DNA from: CAWJTV01 sp963845695
GTDB taxonomy: Bacteria > Planctomycetota > Planctomycetia > Isosphaerales > Isosphaeraceae
Length of the DNA stretch: 64,000 bases
Assembly: GCA_963845695.1 (NCBI GenBank)
Contig: CAWJTQ010000020.1
Location: 372,001-436,000, forward strand
Reading direction: 5' to 3'
Shown here: in pieces, positions 52,534-64,000 of the stretch
Position numbering within the stretch: the stretch's first letter is position 1
How the letters are laid out: each line of letters starts with the position of its first letter
Made by a program: the position numbers and the translations under genes
Notes under the pieces: generated by a model
The model's database searches: none
The model's input: the letters and a program-made list of their open reading frames with translations, nothing else
Told to the model about the DNA's origin: nothing

Positions 52534-53910
52534 TTGAATACTCATCAGCGAACGATATTAGGGTTCCGGATCGCGGGCCGGGCGCCCCGCTATCGACAGA
52601 ACGTCCTGCCGTTCATCGAGCGGAGCGATCGGCGCCGCCGCTGGTTCAAGCGGATGATCGTGGCGATCACGGTCCTGGTGGCGACGGTCCTCATCGGGGC
52701 CTCGTTGACGGGCCGGTTCCATCTGCACTTGTGGACCAGGCGGGCACGCGATCAGGCCCTGCTCCGGCTGTTCGGGCTCGAGCCTGACCGGGCGCAGGTC
52801 GATGCCGAGTGGCGGTACCGCCGCGAACGCGGGGTCGAGCAGACGCTTGAGGTCCTCACCGGCTTCTATGATCAGACGACCGAGGAGATGCGGGAGCTCT
52901 TCCGGGTCGCCGGGATGGACCCGGAGCACGGCCTGATCCGTTGGGGGCGGGGCGACCAGGCATTCCTCATCTCGCCCCAGGTCTTCGAGCCGGACGAGCA
53001 CGGCCGGTCCTATCGGATGCGCCCCAGCACGCGATCGGTCTGGCTGCGGCAGATCACGCTGCACAACGGACCCTTCGGCATGTTCCAGGTGCTCGATACA
53101 CCCGAGCATCGCTCCGCGGCCGTACACGCCGGAGGGATCGTTGACGAGGGTTCGGTGCAGAACACCAACTCCTGGGGCCTGCGTGGTGCCGAGCCCGACC
53201 TGTCGGCCCCCGTCCGGGGGATCGTCCTGGGCGACTCCTTTATGCAGGCCATGTTCAATGGCGACGGCGAGACTCCGTCGGTCTACCTCGAGCGGTATCT
53301 CCGGTCTGCCTGGAAGGTTCCCGTTTCGATCCTCAACACAGGACACATCGGTTACTCACCCGAACAGTATTATCACACGCTCCGCGAGTACGGCGAACGG
53401 ATGGGGCCCCGGTTCGTGGTCGTGAGCGTCTGCCCCAATGACTTCGGCGACGGCGGAGCTGTCCTGCGCGGCGAGGGTGATTGGTTTGATGAGGCCAGAT
53501 ACTGGCTGAATCAAACGCGGCAATGGTGTAGTGCGCGACAGTCGGCCCTCCTCCTGGTTCCCGTGCCGACCTTTACTCAGATTGAAGGCATTCGGAATGA
53601 CGCGTTCTATCCCGGTCAAGTCTGCAACATTTTCAAGTCCTCATCGCTGGCCTACTGTGATCCGCTCAACGAGTTCGTCGACGAGCACATCCGGCTGGTG
53701 AACCTCTCAGAGATGGCGGGGAGGCGGTCAACGCGGAGCGAGCTGTTTAACCGACGGATCGACGACGACCACTTCTCTCCTCGAGGCGCGCAACTCTGGG
53801 CTGAGATTGTGGGGAGGCGGTTGACCCGAATTGTCGATCCTTCGTCACCCGGGGCGACCACCGACGGAGCCCGGGCCTCGGCGTGGCTGATCGGCCACAC
53901 ATCCAGGTGA
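52534..53910 (+). CDS. SGNH/GDSL-fold hydrolase with one N-terminal membrane helix
   Basis: The 458-residue frame uses a TTG at 52534; ATG at codon 41 is another possible start, but would cut the basic region ahead of the membrane helix (VAITVLVATVLIGASLTGRF). The SGNH core is IVLGDSFMQAMFNGDGETPS near residue 232, VSILNTGHIGYSPEQYYHTL, FVVVSVCPNDFGDGG, and DDHFSPRGAQLWAEI (Asp/His). It is probably a membrane-anchored esterase facing the periplasm, of the type found with O-acetylation of glycans; that is inference. Intact; next is a BCS1-like ATPase gene 160 bp downstream. Confidence 0.7.
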   Translation: MNTHQRTILGFRIAGRAPRYRQNVLPFIERSDRRRRWFKRMIVAITVLVATVLIGASLTGRFHLHLWTRRARDQALLRLFGLEPDRAQVDAEWRYRRERGVEQTLEVLTGFYDQTTEEMRELFRVAGMDPEHGLIRWGRGDQAFLISPQVFEPDEHGRSYRMRPSTRSVWLRQITLHNGPFGMFQVLDTPEHRSAAVHAGGIVDEGSVQNTNSWGLRGAEPDLSAPVRGIVLGDSFMQAMFNGDGETPSVYLERYLRSAWKVPVSILNTGHIGYSPEQYYHTLREYGERMGPRFVVVSVCPNDFGDGGAVLRGEGDWFDEARYWLNQTRQWCSARQSALLLVPVPTFTQIEGIRNDAFYPGQVCNIFKSSSLAYCDPLNEFVDEHIRLVNLSEMAGRRSTRSELFNRRIDDDHFSPRGAQLWAEIVGRRLTRIVDPSSPGATTDGARASAWLIGHTSR

Positions 53911-54069
53911 TATCGGACGGCGTCGGCCACGAGCCGGAGCGAACCCGGCTGATCGAGGATGTGTCTGGTCGACTTCCCCCCGTCGATGGGCTCCGGGCAC
54001 GCCCCTCTGTCGAGCGTTCCAAGTGGCCGGTCGCGGGTCGCCAGCCGAGATGGCTTCTTCGGGTGCATC

Positions 54070-55476
<1,407 letters not shown>

Positions 55477-55586
55477 TGTTCCTCCGATACGATCGTGATG
55501 GAATGGGGTCCGGCGGGTCGTGCCGTTCCCTGCGTCACTGGTTTTCCTTCGAAGCCCGTCGTCCCGTTGATCTGGAAGGAGTCCCC

Positions 55587-56773
55587 ATGTCGGAATTCTC
55601 GCGGCGAGGGTTCATCGGTTCGGCCGCCGCAACCGCTGGCCTGATCGGGCTGAATGCGGCCGCTGCTGACGCCGATCGGACCGACTTCGCGTTCAAGAAC
55701 AATGTCCCCGATGAATTGCTTGCCGGACATGAGCTGCCGACCTTCAAGTTCGAGATGGAGAAGTCCTTGCCGGGCAAAGTCGTGGCCGGCAACAACGCGC
55801 GCGAGGCGACGGTCAAGCAGTTGCCGATCTCCAAGGGGATTGCCGGGGTCTCAATGCGGCTCGAGCCCGGTGGACTCCGCGAGCTGCACTGGCACGCCAC
55901 CGCCGCCGAGTGGGCGTTCATGGTCGAGGGCCGCGTCCGCACGACGGTCATCGATCCCGAGGGAAACTCCGAGACGAACGACTTCGGCCCTGGCGACATC
56001 TGGTACTTCCCGCGCGGGTACGGCCACGCGCTGCAAGGGATGGGCCCCGGGACCGCCCATTTCATCCTGATCTTCGACAACGGATACTTCTCCGAGTTCG
56101 GCACCTTCAGCATCACCGACTGGATCGGCCACTCGCCTCCCGAACTGGTGGCGAAGAACCTCGGCCTGCCCGCGAGGCGATCCAGAAGCTTCCCAACGAT
56201 GAGGTGTACTTCGGCCGGGGGCCGGTACCGCCGGAGCAGCAGGCACTTCCGCTGCACGGCACGCTCAAGTCGCCGCCGCTGACCCACAAGTTCGAGATGC
56301 TCAAGCAGGAACCCCACTCGATCCAGAAGGGCGGTCGTGAGTGGCGAGTCGGGGCCGACGAGTTCCCGGTCTCGGCGACGGTCACCGGCGTCGTCCTCGA
56401 ACTCGAGCCCGGTGGGCTCCGCGAGCTGCACTGGCACCCCACCGCCGACGAATGGCAGTACGTACTCTCGGGCAAGGTCCACGTCACGATGTTCGGATCT
56501 CACGGCCGATATCGGATCGAGACGCTCGAGAAAGGGGACGCCGGTTACATCCCTCAGGGCTATGGCCACTCGATCGAGAACGCCAGCGACACCGAGTCGG
56601 CCCGCGTACTGATCGGCTTCAACACGGGGCACTACGAAGCGATCGACCTGTCCAGTTGGCTTGCCGGCAACCCGAAGTATCTCCTGGCGAACAACTTCCG
56701 GATCTCCGAGGAGGCCGCCGAGCAGTTCCCGCACGATCGGGTCTTCATCGCGCCGAAGGACGGCCCGTCGTAA
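55587..56773 (+). CDS. Bicupin, oxalate decarboxylase type, one frameshift
   Basis: ATG at 55587 follows GGAAGGAG. SRRGFIGSAAATAGLIGLNA is a Tat-type signal. Both cupin halves carry the metal motif: GGLRELHWHATAAEWAFMVE and, after repair near 56170, GGLRELHWHPTADEWQYVLS, each followed by a GYGHA or GYGHS His. Two Mn sites per chain and about 395 residues are typical of oxalate decarboxylase/OxdC-like proteins, which convert oxalate to formate and CO2. The break just after NLGLP is one lost base (AEAIQKLPNDEVYFGRGPVP). Substrate is inferred from fold and motif spacing. Confidence 0.85.
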
Positions 56774-56903
56774 GAGATACACCGTCGTGGAACCGCCGGG
56801 CCAGCCGTGCGCAGTTGTCATTACAGACAACCGTTGCTAATAATTGTCGAAAGTCCGCTGATGAGGGCCTATCTCGAACCTGTCCTCTCCATTCGTTCCG
56901 ACC

Positions 56904-57950
56904 ATGTCGAGTCAAACGAGTCATCTTGACCTGAACCTCGCTCAGAACGGCCTGCCCGCCTTCGAGCCGCATCCCTGGCTCCGGGGAGCACACGCCCAGA
57001 CGATCGTCGGCCGATACTGGCCGGTGCCTTGGGCGCGGCTGTCAGCCACGGCCCATGAAGTCGGCCTGGCCGACGGCGACCGCCTGGTGGTGCTGGAGTC
57101 GGTCCCACTCGGCTGGTCCAGCCCGCGGCCGACGGCCGTCCTGGTCCACGGCCTCGCGGGCTGTGCCGAGGCGCCTTATATGGTCCGGCTCGGAGTCCGC
57201 CTGGTTCACCTGGGAATTCGTGTGGTGCGGGTCAACCTCCGCAACTCGGGCCTCGGTTTCGGCCTCGCCCGGGGCATCTACCACGCGGGCCGAAGCGAAG
57301 ATCTCCGCCAGGTCCTCGCCTGGCTGAAGGACCGCGATGGCCTGGCCCCGGTCGCCCTGATCGGTTTCTCCCTGGGAGCCAATCTTGTCCTGAAACTCGC
57401 CGCCGAAGCCGACGACGACCCGACTGGGGTCGAGGGACTCGACTGCGTCCTGGCGGCCAATCCTCCGATCGACCTCGCCGCTTGCTCGCGCCGGATGAGA
57501 CTCACAGAGAATCGACTCTACGACCGGAACTTCGTCAAGTGGCTCTACGCCATGATCCATCGGCTCCATCGTCGGTTCCCGGAGCTGGGTCCCACCCACC
57601 TGGAAGGGGTGAAGACCGTCTACGAATTCGATGACCGTTACACGGCCCGCCGCAATGGCTTCGCCTCCGCGGACGACTATTACCAGCGTTGCAGCCTCGT
57701 GACGGCCTTGAAACGCATCGCGGTCCCCGGCTTGATCGTCCACGCGATGGACGATCCGTTCATTCCGCCCGAGCCATTCCAGCACGCGGTCCTACCGCCG
57801 AACCTCACGCTGGACCTGGTGCGGCACGGCGGCCATCTGGGGTACCTCAGCCGTCGGCCATGGCAGGGCGACCGCCGCTGGCTCGATGCGCGTCTGGACG
57901 GCTGGCTGGACGCGCACTGGGGGATCACGGGCACGTCCCTGAGTTCCTAA
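56904..57950 (+). CDS. YheT-type alpha/beta hydrolase
   Basis: ATG at 56904 gives a 348-residue intact protein. It begins HPWLRGAHAQTIVGRYWPVP, a YheT-family N-terminus, with AVLVHGLAGCAEAPYMVRLG, LRNSGLGFGLARGIYHAGRS, and the nucleophile elbow ALIGFSLGANLVLKLAAEA (Ser). Asp in HAMDDPFIPPEPFQHA and His in RHGGHLGYLS complete the triad. The family is annotated as hydrolase-like; in E. coli YheT has no firmly established substrate. Next gene is convergent, 89 bp away. Confidence 0.85.
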   Translation: MSSQTSHLDLNLAQNGLPAFEPHPWLRGAHAQTIVGRYWPVPWARLSATAHEVGLADGDRLVVLESVPLGWSSPRPTAVLVHGLAGCAEAPYMVRLGVRLVHLGIRVVRVNLRNSGLGFGLARGIYHAGRSEDLRQVLAWLKDRDGLAPVALIGFSLGANLVLKLAAEADDDPTGVEGLDCVLAANPPIDLAACSRRMRLTENRLYDRNFVKWLYAMIHRLHRRFPELGPTHLEGVKTVYEFDDRYTARRNGFASADDYYQRCSLVTALKRIAVPGLIVHAMDDPFIPPEPFQHAVLPPNLTLDLVRHGGHLGYLSRRPWQGDRRWLDARLDGWLDAHWGITGTSLSS

Positions 57951-58039
57951 GTCCTTGAGTCCTTGAACTCTTCTTGACTTCTCATCCGCTCGGGGGTCCG
58001 AAAAGCGCGGACCAAGGACGAAAGGGCTTTAAGACGACC

Positions 58040-58652
58040 TCAGCGACGGTGCCGCTTGGGAACCTCCCCGCGAAGGAAGTGCGCCAGTTCCTCCAGGTCA
58101 TCCAGGTCCAGCTCGAAGGGGACCCACAGGCCGGTCGAACTCGTCGAGGATCGCCGCTTCCTTCTTGCCATGGGGGTTCATCCGCGGATCGCACCAGATC
58201 AAGCGATCATCTTCATTAGTGAACCCCAGTCCATCCCACTGTCCGATCCCGCCGACGGCATCGCGGAGCGCCGAGCGGACAGCATAGACGGCGTCCTCGG
58301 CCTCAGGGTGGGCGAGAATGGCTTCGGGATAGATCCGGATGGCATAAATGGCACGGATCGTCTCCAGGTAGTCGCTCAGCCATCGGACGGCCGACGGTGG
58401 CCCGCCGGATTCGAGGCTGTCGATGAACTCGGCGACTTCTTCGGCGCCCAACGTGTTCGGCCCCACGGGATTGCGCTCGATCGTCGCCCAGACACCCTTG
58501 AGCTCATTCAGCTCCGGACCGATGGCCAGATAGTTGCCGAGGGTGCCGGGTTGATCGACCGACCAGATGGCGACAAAGGGGACGGCGCGTTGGAGAGTGG
58601 CCAGGGGGATATCCCGGTCACTGATCGTCAACATGCGGAGGTAGTCACCCAT
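58040..58652 (-). CDS. Hypothetical protein, one frameshift
   Basis: ATG at 58652 gives MGDYLRMLTISDRDIPLATL. PFVAIWSVDQPGTLGNYLAI and LGAEEVAEFIDSLESGGPPS suggest a compact alpha/beta fold. Near 58120 a frame change after EFDRPVG leads to PFELDLDDLEELAHFLRG, ending near 58040. The helical EELAHFLRGEV ending resembles a surface helix. I do not recognise the family. Its start overlaps the MFS gene stop by 8 bp, so the two are probably co-transcribed. Confidence 0.5.
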
Positions 58653-59939
58653 CGGCCGACTCCGTCACCAGATGACCAACGCGAGCAACCGACCCTCGCC
58701 CGGTTGGGGACGGCGAGGAACGCTCGTCGTTGGGTGCGCCGGCCCACGCCGCGACCGAGGCTGGTGCCCGAAAGCCTCGCAAAAAATAGAGTAGCAATGC
58801 CCCATCGATCATGCAAGGGAACAGGAACACCAGAACATCATCCTGCCCGGTCCGGCCCACCATCTCACCCGCGAGCAGGCTCCCGAGAAAGGAAGCGAAG
58901 CCGGAAGTGGCTACCAGCAGCAAGGCCTGGCGCTGGCTCGAAGATGGCCCGGGGCCCGCCCATCCAGGAAAACCTGCCCCCCCACGGTGAAGCAGGCGAT
59001 GCCGACGCCATGCATCAGGGTCCCGGCCACGGCCAACCAGAGGGGCGGGCCGAGTGCCAGGCTCAGAAACCGCGCGAGCCACGCGAAGATCCCCAGCATC
59101 AGCGTCGCCTTCATGCCCAACCGTCGCAGCAGCCAGGGCAACAAGGCGAGCATGACAATCTCGGTCGTCTGGCCCAGGGTCATCGCCGTGGAAATCCAGG
59201 CGCGGGGCAAGCCGCGGCGTTCAAGATACCCAGGGATGACCTGGAACACCAGAGGTTGGGTGAGGTACACGCCCAGAGAGGCCACGAGGACCACCGCAAT
59301 ATCCGGCTGGCGGACCAGTTCCAGCCCGGCACGCAACGCCCCCTGCCCACGAGGGCCGACCGCCAGGGGCGGGGTGTGTGGCAGCGTCTGGCAATAAATC
59401 GCGGTGGCCGCCGAGATCGCCGTCGCGACCCACAACGACTCGAACGCCCCCTGGCCGGCTCGCGTCGAGCCCGACGCGGCCATCACCACCGAGACGAGCC
59501 AGCCGGCGACCATCCAGCCGGCCGTCCCCCACAGCCGGACCCGGCCGAATTCCCGGCCGGGATCGGCCAGGTTGCGCATCGCCAGCGCGTTGCAGAGGCT
59601 GTAGGCCGAGGCCACTAGCGCCCAGTAGACCAGAAATAACCCGAACAACCCACCCGACGAGCGGACCCAACCCGAGGCCAGGATCGCCAGCAGGACCGTT
59701 CCCACGGCGTAGATCAACGACAGGACGTGCTGGGTGGCCATCAACCGGTCCACGAGCTGACCGGCCCCCAGCGGGATTACCGTCAACCCGATCGCCAGGG
59801 TCGCGAAGATCCAGCCCCGGTCTCGGCCGGGAATCCCCAGGTCCGCCAGGTGGACTGCCAGCAACGGCCAGAACGAGCCCTGAACCGCATACACCAGGGC
59901 CATCATGACCGATAATCGCCATCGATTTCGTGCGTTCAT
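58645..59939 (-). CDS. MFS transporter, NupG/nucleoside-symporter-like, one frameshift
   Basis: ATG at 59939 (MNARNRWRLSVMMALVYAVQ) begins a protein with about 12 predicted membrane helices. The N-terminal half is readable: GSFWPLLAVHLADLGIPGRD, FGRVRLWGTAGWMVAGWLVS, then MLALLPWLLRRLGMKATLML and GTLMHGVGIACFTVGGQVFL. Near 58945 the frame moves from FLDGRAPGHLR into ALLLVATSGFASFLGSLLAG and VLVFLFPCMIDGALLLYF. The 'SFWPLLAVHL' N-terminus and 'GxIR/RLWGTxGW' motif resemble the nucleoside/H+ symporter group of MFS. About 430 residues; cytoplasmic membrane. Substrate uncertain. Confidence 0.75.
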
Positions 59940-59967
59940 GCAATCCTCAAGAGACTCCATCCCTGGC

Positions 59968-61848
59968 TCAATCGGGAGGCTGTTGCCGCTCCAGGCGGCG
60001 CTGGGCTTTCTTTTCCATTTTTTCGAGTCGACGTTCCTGACGCCGGCGCCGGCGTTCTTCTGCGGTCATCGGCGCCGGCTGGTTGGGCTGGCCAGCAGCG
60101 GGAGGGCCGAGAGGGAGCTTGCGGGCTTGCCGGCGGGCGGGGAGCTGCTCCAGGAATCGCAGCAGACCGCCGGCCCCGGCGACCACTGAGTTATCGAGCA
60201 GATCCGATCCCATGGACTTAAGCCGGTCTTTCATGCCCTCGACGTCGATCCGGGGATCGTCGAGAGTCCCGCGGATCGGCAGCTCGAATCGGGCCGTCTG
60301 GAGGATCGTAGTGAGCAACGGCTTGTCGGGACCGGGCGGGTTCAAGCGGAACCGGGCCACCAGGTCGAGGTTCTTCTGGAAATCGACCGAGCCTTCCAGA
60401 GCAGCCGACCCTACTTTGCCCAGGGGGATCGTCAGCCCTCGTTGATGGACCTTGCCCTCGGCGACCCGGAAGGAGATCGGGTCGCGCAGCACCAGCAACG
60501 GTTTGGTCGTGTCCGAGTTGGGGAACAGGCTCATCAGTTCATCGGCCAGCGGTCCGGGCAGGAATCGGACGTCGTCGAAGAGCACGTCGCCTTCGACTCG
60601 CGCAGGCGCCTCGGCCGCGGCAAAGAGGGGAAACTCGGCCTCGACCCGTTTCACTGACACACGACCCTGGACGCGGGTCGCCCCATCCAGGACCGGGGCC
60701 ACATACGAGAGGACGCGGTGCGACACCTCGTCGTTGACGACCGCGTTTTCCAGCGTGGAGGCCGGTCCGAGCTTCAGCCGGAGCACCCCCTTGCTGTCCC
60801 GGACCCATTCCGGCTCGAGGTGGAGGATGCCGTCGTTGAGCCTCGTGTCGATCGGATCGACCGTCAGCCGGCCGCCCTCGGCCCGGACGACCAACGCCGT
60901 CGCCCCCAGTCGCATGCCGAAGATGTCCAGGGCGTCGAGCTGGATGCCCAGTTCGCCGTGCAGCCCGCCGAGCCAGTCGTCTCCGGTGGCCGATAAGGGG
61001 ATCGCACCGGCCACTCTCCAGGCGCGAGGCCGGCCGGTGATGCGGGCATTCGGCTCGACCTCGCGCACCAGAATCGCCTTGATCGCCGTCCAGTCGGGTT
61101 CGAGCGAACCCTTGAAGTCGGCCTGTGCCGTGGCACTCACCTGATCGATCGAACCCGCGCCCCCGAACCGGCCGTAGGCCGTCTCGACGGTCACCTCGCC
61201 GATCTCGATCCGGTCCGCCAGCCGGCTGTAGCTCCCCGTCAACACGAACCGGCCGGGCTCCCGGCCGGCCGAGACGTGCCCCAGCGCGATACTCCAGGCG
61301 ATCGGCTGAGGATCGGCCGCGATATCGAGCGTGATATCCGCTTCGTCGGAAACGACAGGCTCCGGCAAGGCCCCGTCGCGGAACCGTAGCCGGCCGTGCT
61401 CGATCGTGATCACGAGCTGACGTTTGGGTCGCTCGCGCAGGATCGGCTCGAGTGTCTCGACCAGGTTGATCGTCCCGTCGGCGAGTCGTTCGATGTCGAG
61501 CTCGGCCTCGGGCAGGTTCAGCGTCGCACTCTTCGGCCGGGCGAACAGGATCTGCCAGAGGCTCAACTGGAACCTGGCCCGAGACGCGGCGAGGACACGG
61601 GTTCCCCGCTTGTCGCGAAGCACGACGTCGGAGACTTCCGTCGGCCGGAACCAAGCGAGTCGAATCGAGGCGAACTCGACCGAGCCGGGGGCCAGGATGG
61701 CATCAGCCCGGGACTTCAGCAGGCGTCGCCCGACTGTTGTGCTCAAGACCCAGGGAAGCGCCGCGAACAGGCCGGCGACGGCGATCACAATCCCGATTGC
61801 GGCAATCCGCCATCGGCGACGAGGTCGAGCGCGGTCGGTCGATCCCAT
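59968..61848 (-). CDS. AsmA-like membrane-anchored protein
   Basis: The intact 626-residue protein begins MGSTDRARPRRRWRIAAIGI, with a single N-terminal helix (VIAVAGLFAALPWVLSTTV), then long AsmA/DUF748-type beta-strand repeats: SVEFASIRLAWFRPTEVSDV, ATLNLPEAELDIERLADGTI, LVITIEHGRLRFRDGALPEP, ITGRPRAWRVAGAIPLSATG. The C-terminus is basic and low complexity (EERRRRRQERRLEKMEKKAQ). AsmA-type proteins link inner and outer membranes and may carry phospholipids. Planctomycete versions are common and unstudied. It is followed after 28 bp by the MFS gene on the same strand. Confidence 0.7.
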   Translation of the reverse strand: MGSTDRARPRRRWRIAAIGIVIAVAGLFAALPWVLSTTVGRRLLKSRADAILAPGSVEFASIRLAWFRPTEVSDVVLRDKRGTRVLAASRARFQLSLWQILFARPKSATLNLPEAELDIERLADGTINLVETLEPILRERPKRQLVITIEHGRLRFRDGALPEPVVSDEADITLDIAADPQPIAWSIALGHVSAGREPGRFVLTGSYSRLADRIEIGEVTVETAYGRFGGAGSIDQVSATAQADFKGSLEPDWTAIKAILVREVEPNARITGRPRAWRVAGAIPLSATGDDWLGGLHGELGIQLDALDIFGMRLGATALVVRAEGGRLTVDPIDTRLNDGILHLEPEWVRDSKGVLRLKLGPASTLENAVVNDEVSHRVLSYVAPVLDGATRVQGRVSVKRVEAEFPLFAAAEAPARVEGDVLFDDVRFLPGPLADELMSLFPNSDTTKPLLVLRDPISFRVAEGKVHQRGLTIPLGKVGSAALEGSVDFQKNLDLVARFRLNPPGPDKPLLTTILQTARFELPIRGTLDDPRIDVEGMKDRLKSMGSDLLDNSVVAGAGGLLRFLEQLPARRQARKLPLGPPAAGQPNQPAPMTAEERRRRRQERRLEKMEKKAQRRLERQQPPD

Positions 61849-62752
61849 GGATTCTCGCCTATCCTCTAACGTTCGGCGGTGCGGGATGTGAGAAGGCCCA
61901 GATCGCCAGGTTCCATCCGTCGTCTCGATTCGTAGTTCGCCGGAACACGCCCGACGATTGCGGTCATTTTACCGACGGAAGGCAAATGGAGCGCCGTAAT
62001 TCGTGACGGGGCGGGGCCTGGAGGGCGGGAGTCTCAAGCGTCGGTGGAATACGCATCGTGTTTCGTCGATGTGACTGATCGCCATAACACAGGCTTCGTC
62101 AGCGGTTTCCGCCGCGATTTGCACCCTTCCTTGCCAAGCTCGGGGACGCTTGTGGCCGCACTGCCCCATCGGCGATCGCGAGGGCGAGGCGGTTTCCCGG
62201 CCTTGGTGACCCGGTCCGGGCATGGTAATCACTGGCACTCGTTGGCAACATTCCGTAGGCTTTCCGCCTCCTTGGCCTCACTCGCGGTCCTCAGCCCGGG
62301 ACCGGGGCGGGCTGGCGTGCCTTGGAGAAGAGGGGCGAAATGAGAAAGTTCGATTAAAGTGACCCACTGACGAGGACTTTGGGTCCGGGCACACCGACGC
62401 GGTGCCGTGAGCCCGACAGCCACAGGTGGTTTCACCCACCGTCACGTACCTATTAGTATGCCTCAGCTTTAGAGTTTCGTTAATGCACCCATGGGTCTCC
62501 TGGGCCATTTTTTCGGCGCAACTCTTGGCCCATCCAGGAGATGAAAAAAATCGAAAAAAATCGTGAGACTGCGCCAACGGACCCGGAATGCTCGGACCGC
62601 GGTCACCCGCGAAGGTGTTCCCGAAAATCTCGCGGCCACGGTTTTTCACCTGTGCAGGCGGAAGTCCCTGGAATCGAAGGAGTTTCTTCAAGCCAACATG
62701 CCCATGCATGCAACCCTACGGGAGCCATGGTACCCCGCGCTACAGGCCGCGG
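61849..62752. other. Intergenic region without a supported gene
   Basis: The stretch carries several short open frames on each strand but none with a ribosome-binding site and protein-like composition, and I found no RNA gene. An A-rich patch near 62541-62562 (ATGAAAAAAATCGAAAAAAATC) is unusual in this GC-rich window and might mark a promoter or the 3' end of the WD40 gene. Confidence 0.4.
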
Positions 62753-64000
62753 TCATGGCCGACGAGTTGACTGGAGCGGGGGACCCTTTCCCCAAGATGT
62801 TCGAGAATCGCCCCTCAGCGGGAGCGGTCCGCCGATCGTTCGCGCGCGGTGAACATCCCAGAGGACGGCCGAGGTTGTACCCACGATGACAACCAGCCGG
62901 CCGTCGGGGCTGAAGTCGATCCGGTACACAGGAAAACCATTTCGCTGGATCGGTCCCAGGGGATGATCCGCGGCCAGGTCCCAGAACTGAAAATCGGTTT
63001 CGCACCAAAAGGAAACGGTCGAGGCATCCGGAGCACACTGCGAATCCCGAGCGTAGTCCGGATCGGTATTGGTGCCGGCATCAAACATCGAACGAATCGA
63101 CTTGGCCATTCACACTCGACCCGTCGGTACCTCAATGATCTGGACGTCATGGCTCGTTGAAAGGATACGTTTGCCCGAATCACCGTAGAAGGTCTGTTGA
63201 ATCGCCTTGGGATGCCGGATCGGTTCCCCGAAGGGCCGCAGTCCTCTGACCTCCCACTGCCTGACCTCGAATGTGCCGCTAACGGACGACTCGACCGCGA
63301 GAGCGAATCCGCTCCCATCCGGTCGGAATGCCGATGCTCCGGCGGACAGGCCTTGAGGTATTTCAGCCTGTCCCAGCTCGCGGCCAGAACGAAGATCCCA
63401 GAGCCGTACACAATTCGGGTTATCCGTCGAGTCGTTGGGTTCGGCACCTAGGGTCAACAGGAGTGAGCCATCAGGGCTCATATTCAGTGCACGTCGAGAA
63501 ACAGGGCGCGGGTGTTCGTTTGTCTTCCAAGCGCCTAGCTGATGGCCGTCGTGGCCGTCCCAGACCCGCAACGACCCGTCGTTCGACCAGGTCACGGCCA
63601 CGGAGCCATCGGGGCTGAAGTTCGCGCGCTCAACGGTCCCGGGTTGCTGGAGAGGGGGGCTCTTGGGCTGGCCGGAGACGGCGTCCCAGAACCGCATCTT
63701 GCCTCCCGGGCGGTAGACGAGGATCGTCCTGGCATCCGGCCCAACCTCGACACGGCTGCCTGGATCGTCGGCGACGAACTCCGCCACCTTGATCGGGACC
63801 TGGTCGACCCAGCTCGCCAGGTTGGCTCGCGCCACGCGGCGCAGCTCGCCCTCGCCGGCCGGTCCCAGCGACAGACTGCGGGCAAACCAGTGCAGGGCCT
63901 GGCCCGGTTCGCCCTTACTCGCCAGATCCAGCCCACGGTCGAGAGCCAACCCGGCCGACTGGGTCTCGGCGCGATAGCGGTGACCCTCGGATTGACGCCA
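62753..64000 (-). CDS. WD40-repeat protein, partial, one in-frame TGA
   Basis: The frame enters from the right edge as QSEGHRYRAETQSAGLALDR and GLDLASKGEPGQALHWFARS, the helical linker that precedes WD40 repeats in planctomycete Ser/Thr kinase-WD40 proteins. Then come propeller blades: RTILVYRPGGKMRFWDAVSG, RANFSPDGSVAVTWSNDGSL, RVWDGHDGHQLGAWKTNEHP, ALNMSPDGSLLLTLGA, CVRLWDLRSGRELGQAEIPQ and, beyond a TGA at 63110-63112, WDLAADHPLGPIQRNG and YRIDFSPDGRLVVIVGTTSA. The two parts are in one frame (..VPTGRV stop MAKSIRSMF..), so this is a substitution rather than a shift. The kinase domain, if any, lies beyond the window. Confidence 0.75.

Overview
The window is about 64 kb of high-GC bacterial chromosome. 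Its gene content points to a planctomycete, most likely of the Isosphaeraceae/Isosphaerales type. The indicators are a PVC-type CxxCH membrane-bound dehydrogenase fusion, a protein with the planctomycete LEPR-XLL N-terminal motif, a secreted sulfatase, two Uma2 proteins, a DUF4058 protein, a WD40 protein with a kinase-linker-like N-terminal part, and hairpin intergenic repeats whose forced translation gives VGQAFQPD-like peptides. This is inferred from families; no rRNA is present to confirm it.

Layout. (1) 1-7.7 kb, minus strand: the prkA-yeaH-spoVR stress-kinase set, with two Uma2 proteins, a small coiled-coil exported protein and a broken nucleotidyltransferase lodged between its members. 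(2) 8.4-14.7 kb: membrane or secreted proteins of unknown function, then a small cluster ending in a HEAT-repeat protein. (3) 15-26.3 kb: a multidomain copper/heme oxidoreductase-like fusion, a membrane glycosyltransferase, and exported proteins including a LEPR-XLL protein. (4) 26.8-36 kb: a probable c-di-AMP synthase (CdaZ-like), a sulfatase, DUF4058 and hypothetical genes, a CxxCH plus terpene-cyclase-like protein, and a GH116 glycosidase. (5) 36.1-48.7 kb, minus strand: the most interesting segment, a probable genome-defence locus. It runs SNF2/DUF3883 helicase, AAA/DUF4143 ATPase, DUF1156 DNA methyltransferase, then DUF433/DUF5615 toxin-antitoxin genes and a DUF499 ATPase, with one small divergent membrane-protein gene between. 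(6) 49.7-62 kb: alpha/beta hydrolases, enolase, SGNH hydrolase, BCS1-like AAA ATPase, a bicupin of oxalate-decarboxylase type, an MFS transporter and an AsmA-like protein. (7) The right edge holds a partial WD40 protein.

Sequence quality shapes the reading. About 35 single-base frameshifts interrupt otherwise recognisable proteins, including enolase and SpoVR, and three genes carry an in-frame TGA. Several frameshifts fall in homopolymers, so most are probably base-calling or assembly errors. The methyltransferase of the defence locus has about nine in 3 kb and may be a real pseudogene. Genes that need a frameshift repair are given over the full inferred span, with approximate break positions stated.

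Genes likely to work together: PrkA, YeaH and SpoVR as one stress/starvation module; helicase, AAA ATPase, methyltransferase and DUF499 ATPase as one DNA-modification/defence module, with an ATGA stop-start overlap coupling the AAA ATPase to the methyltransferase; DUF433 and DUF5615 as a toxin-antitoxin pair. Hairpin repeats sit between the convergent genes ending near 9.8 and 36.1 kb and probably act as bidirectional terminators.
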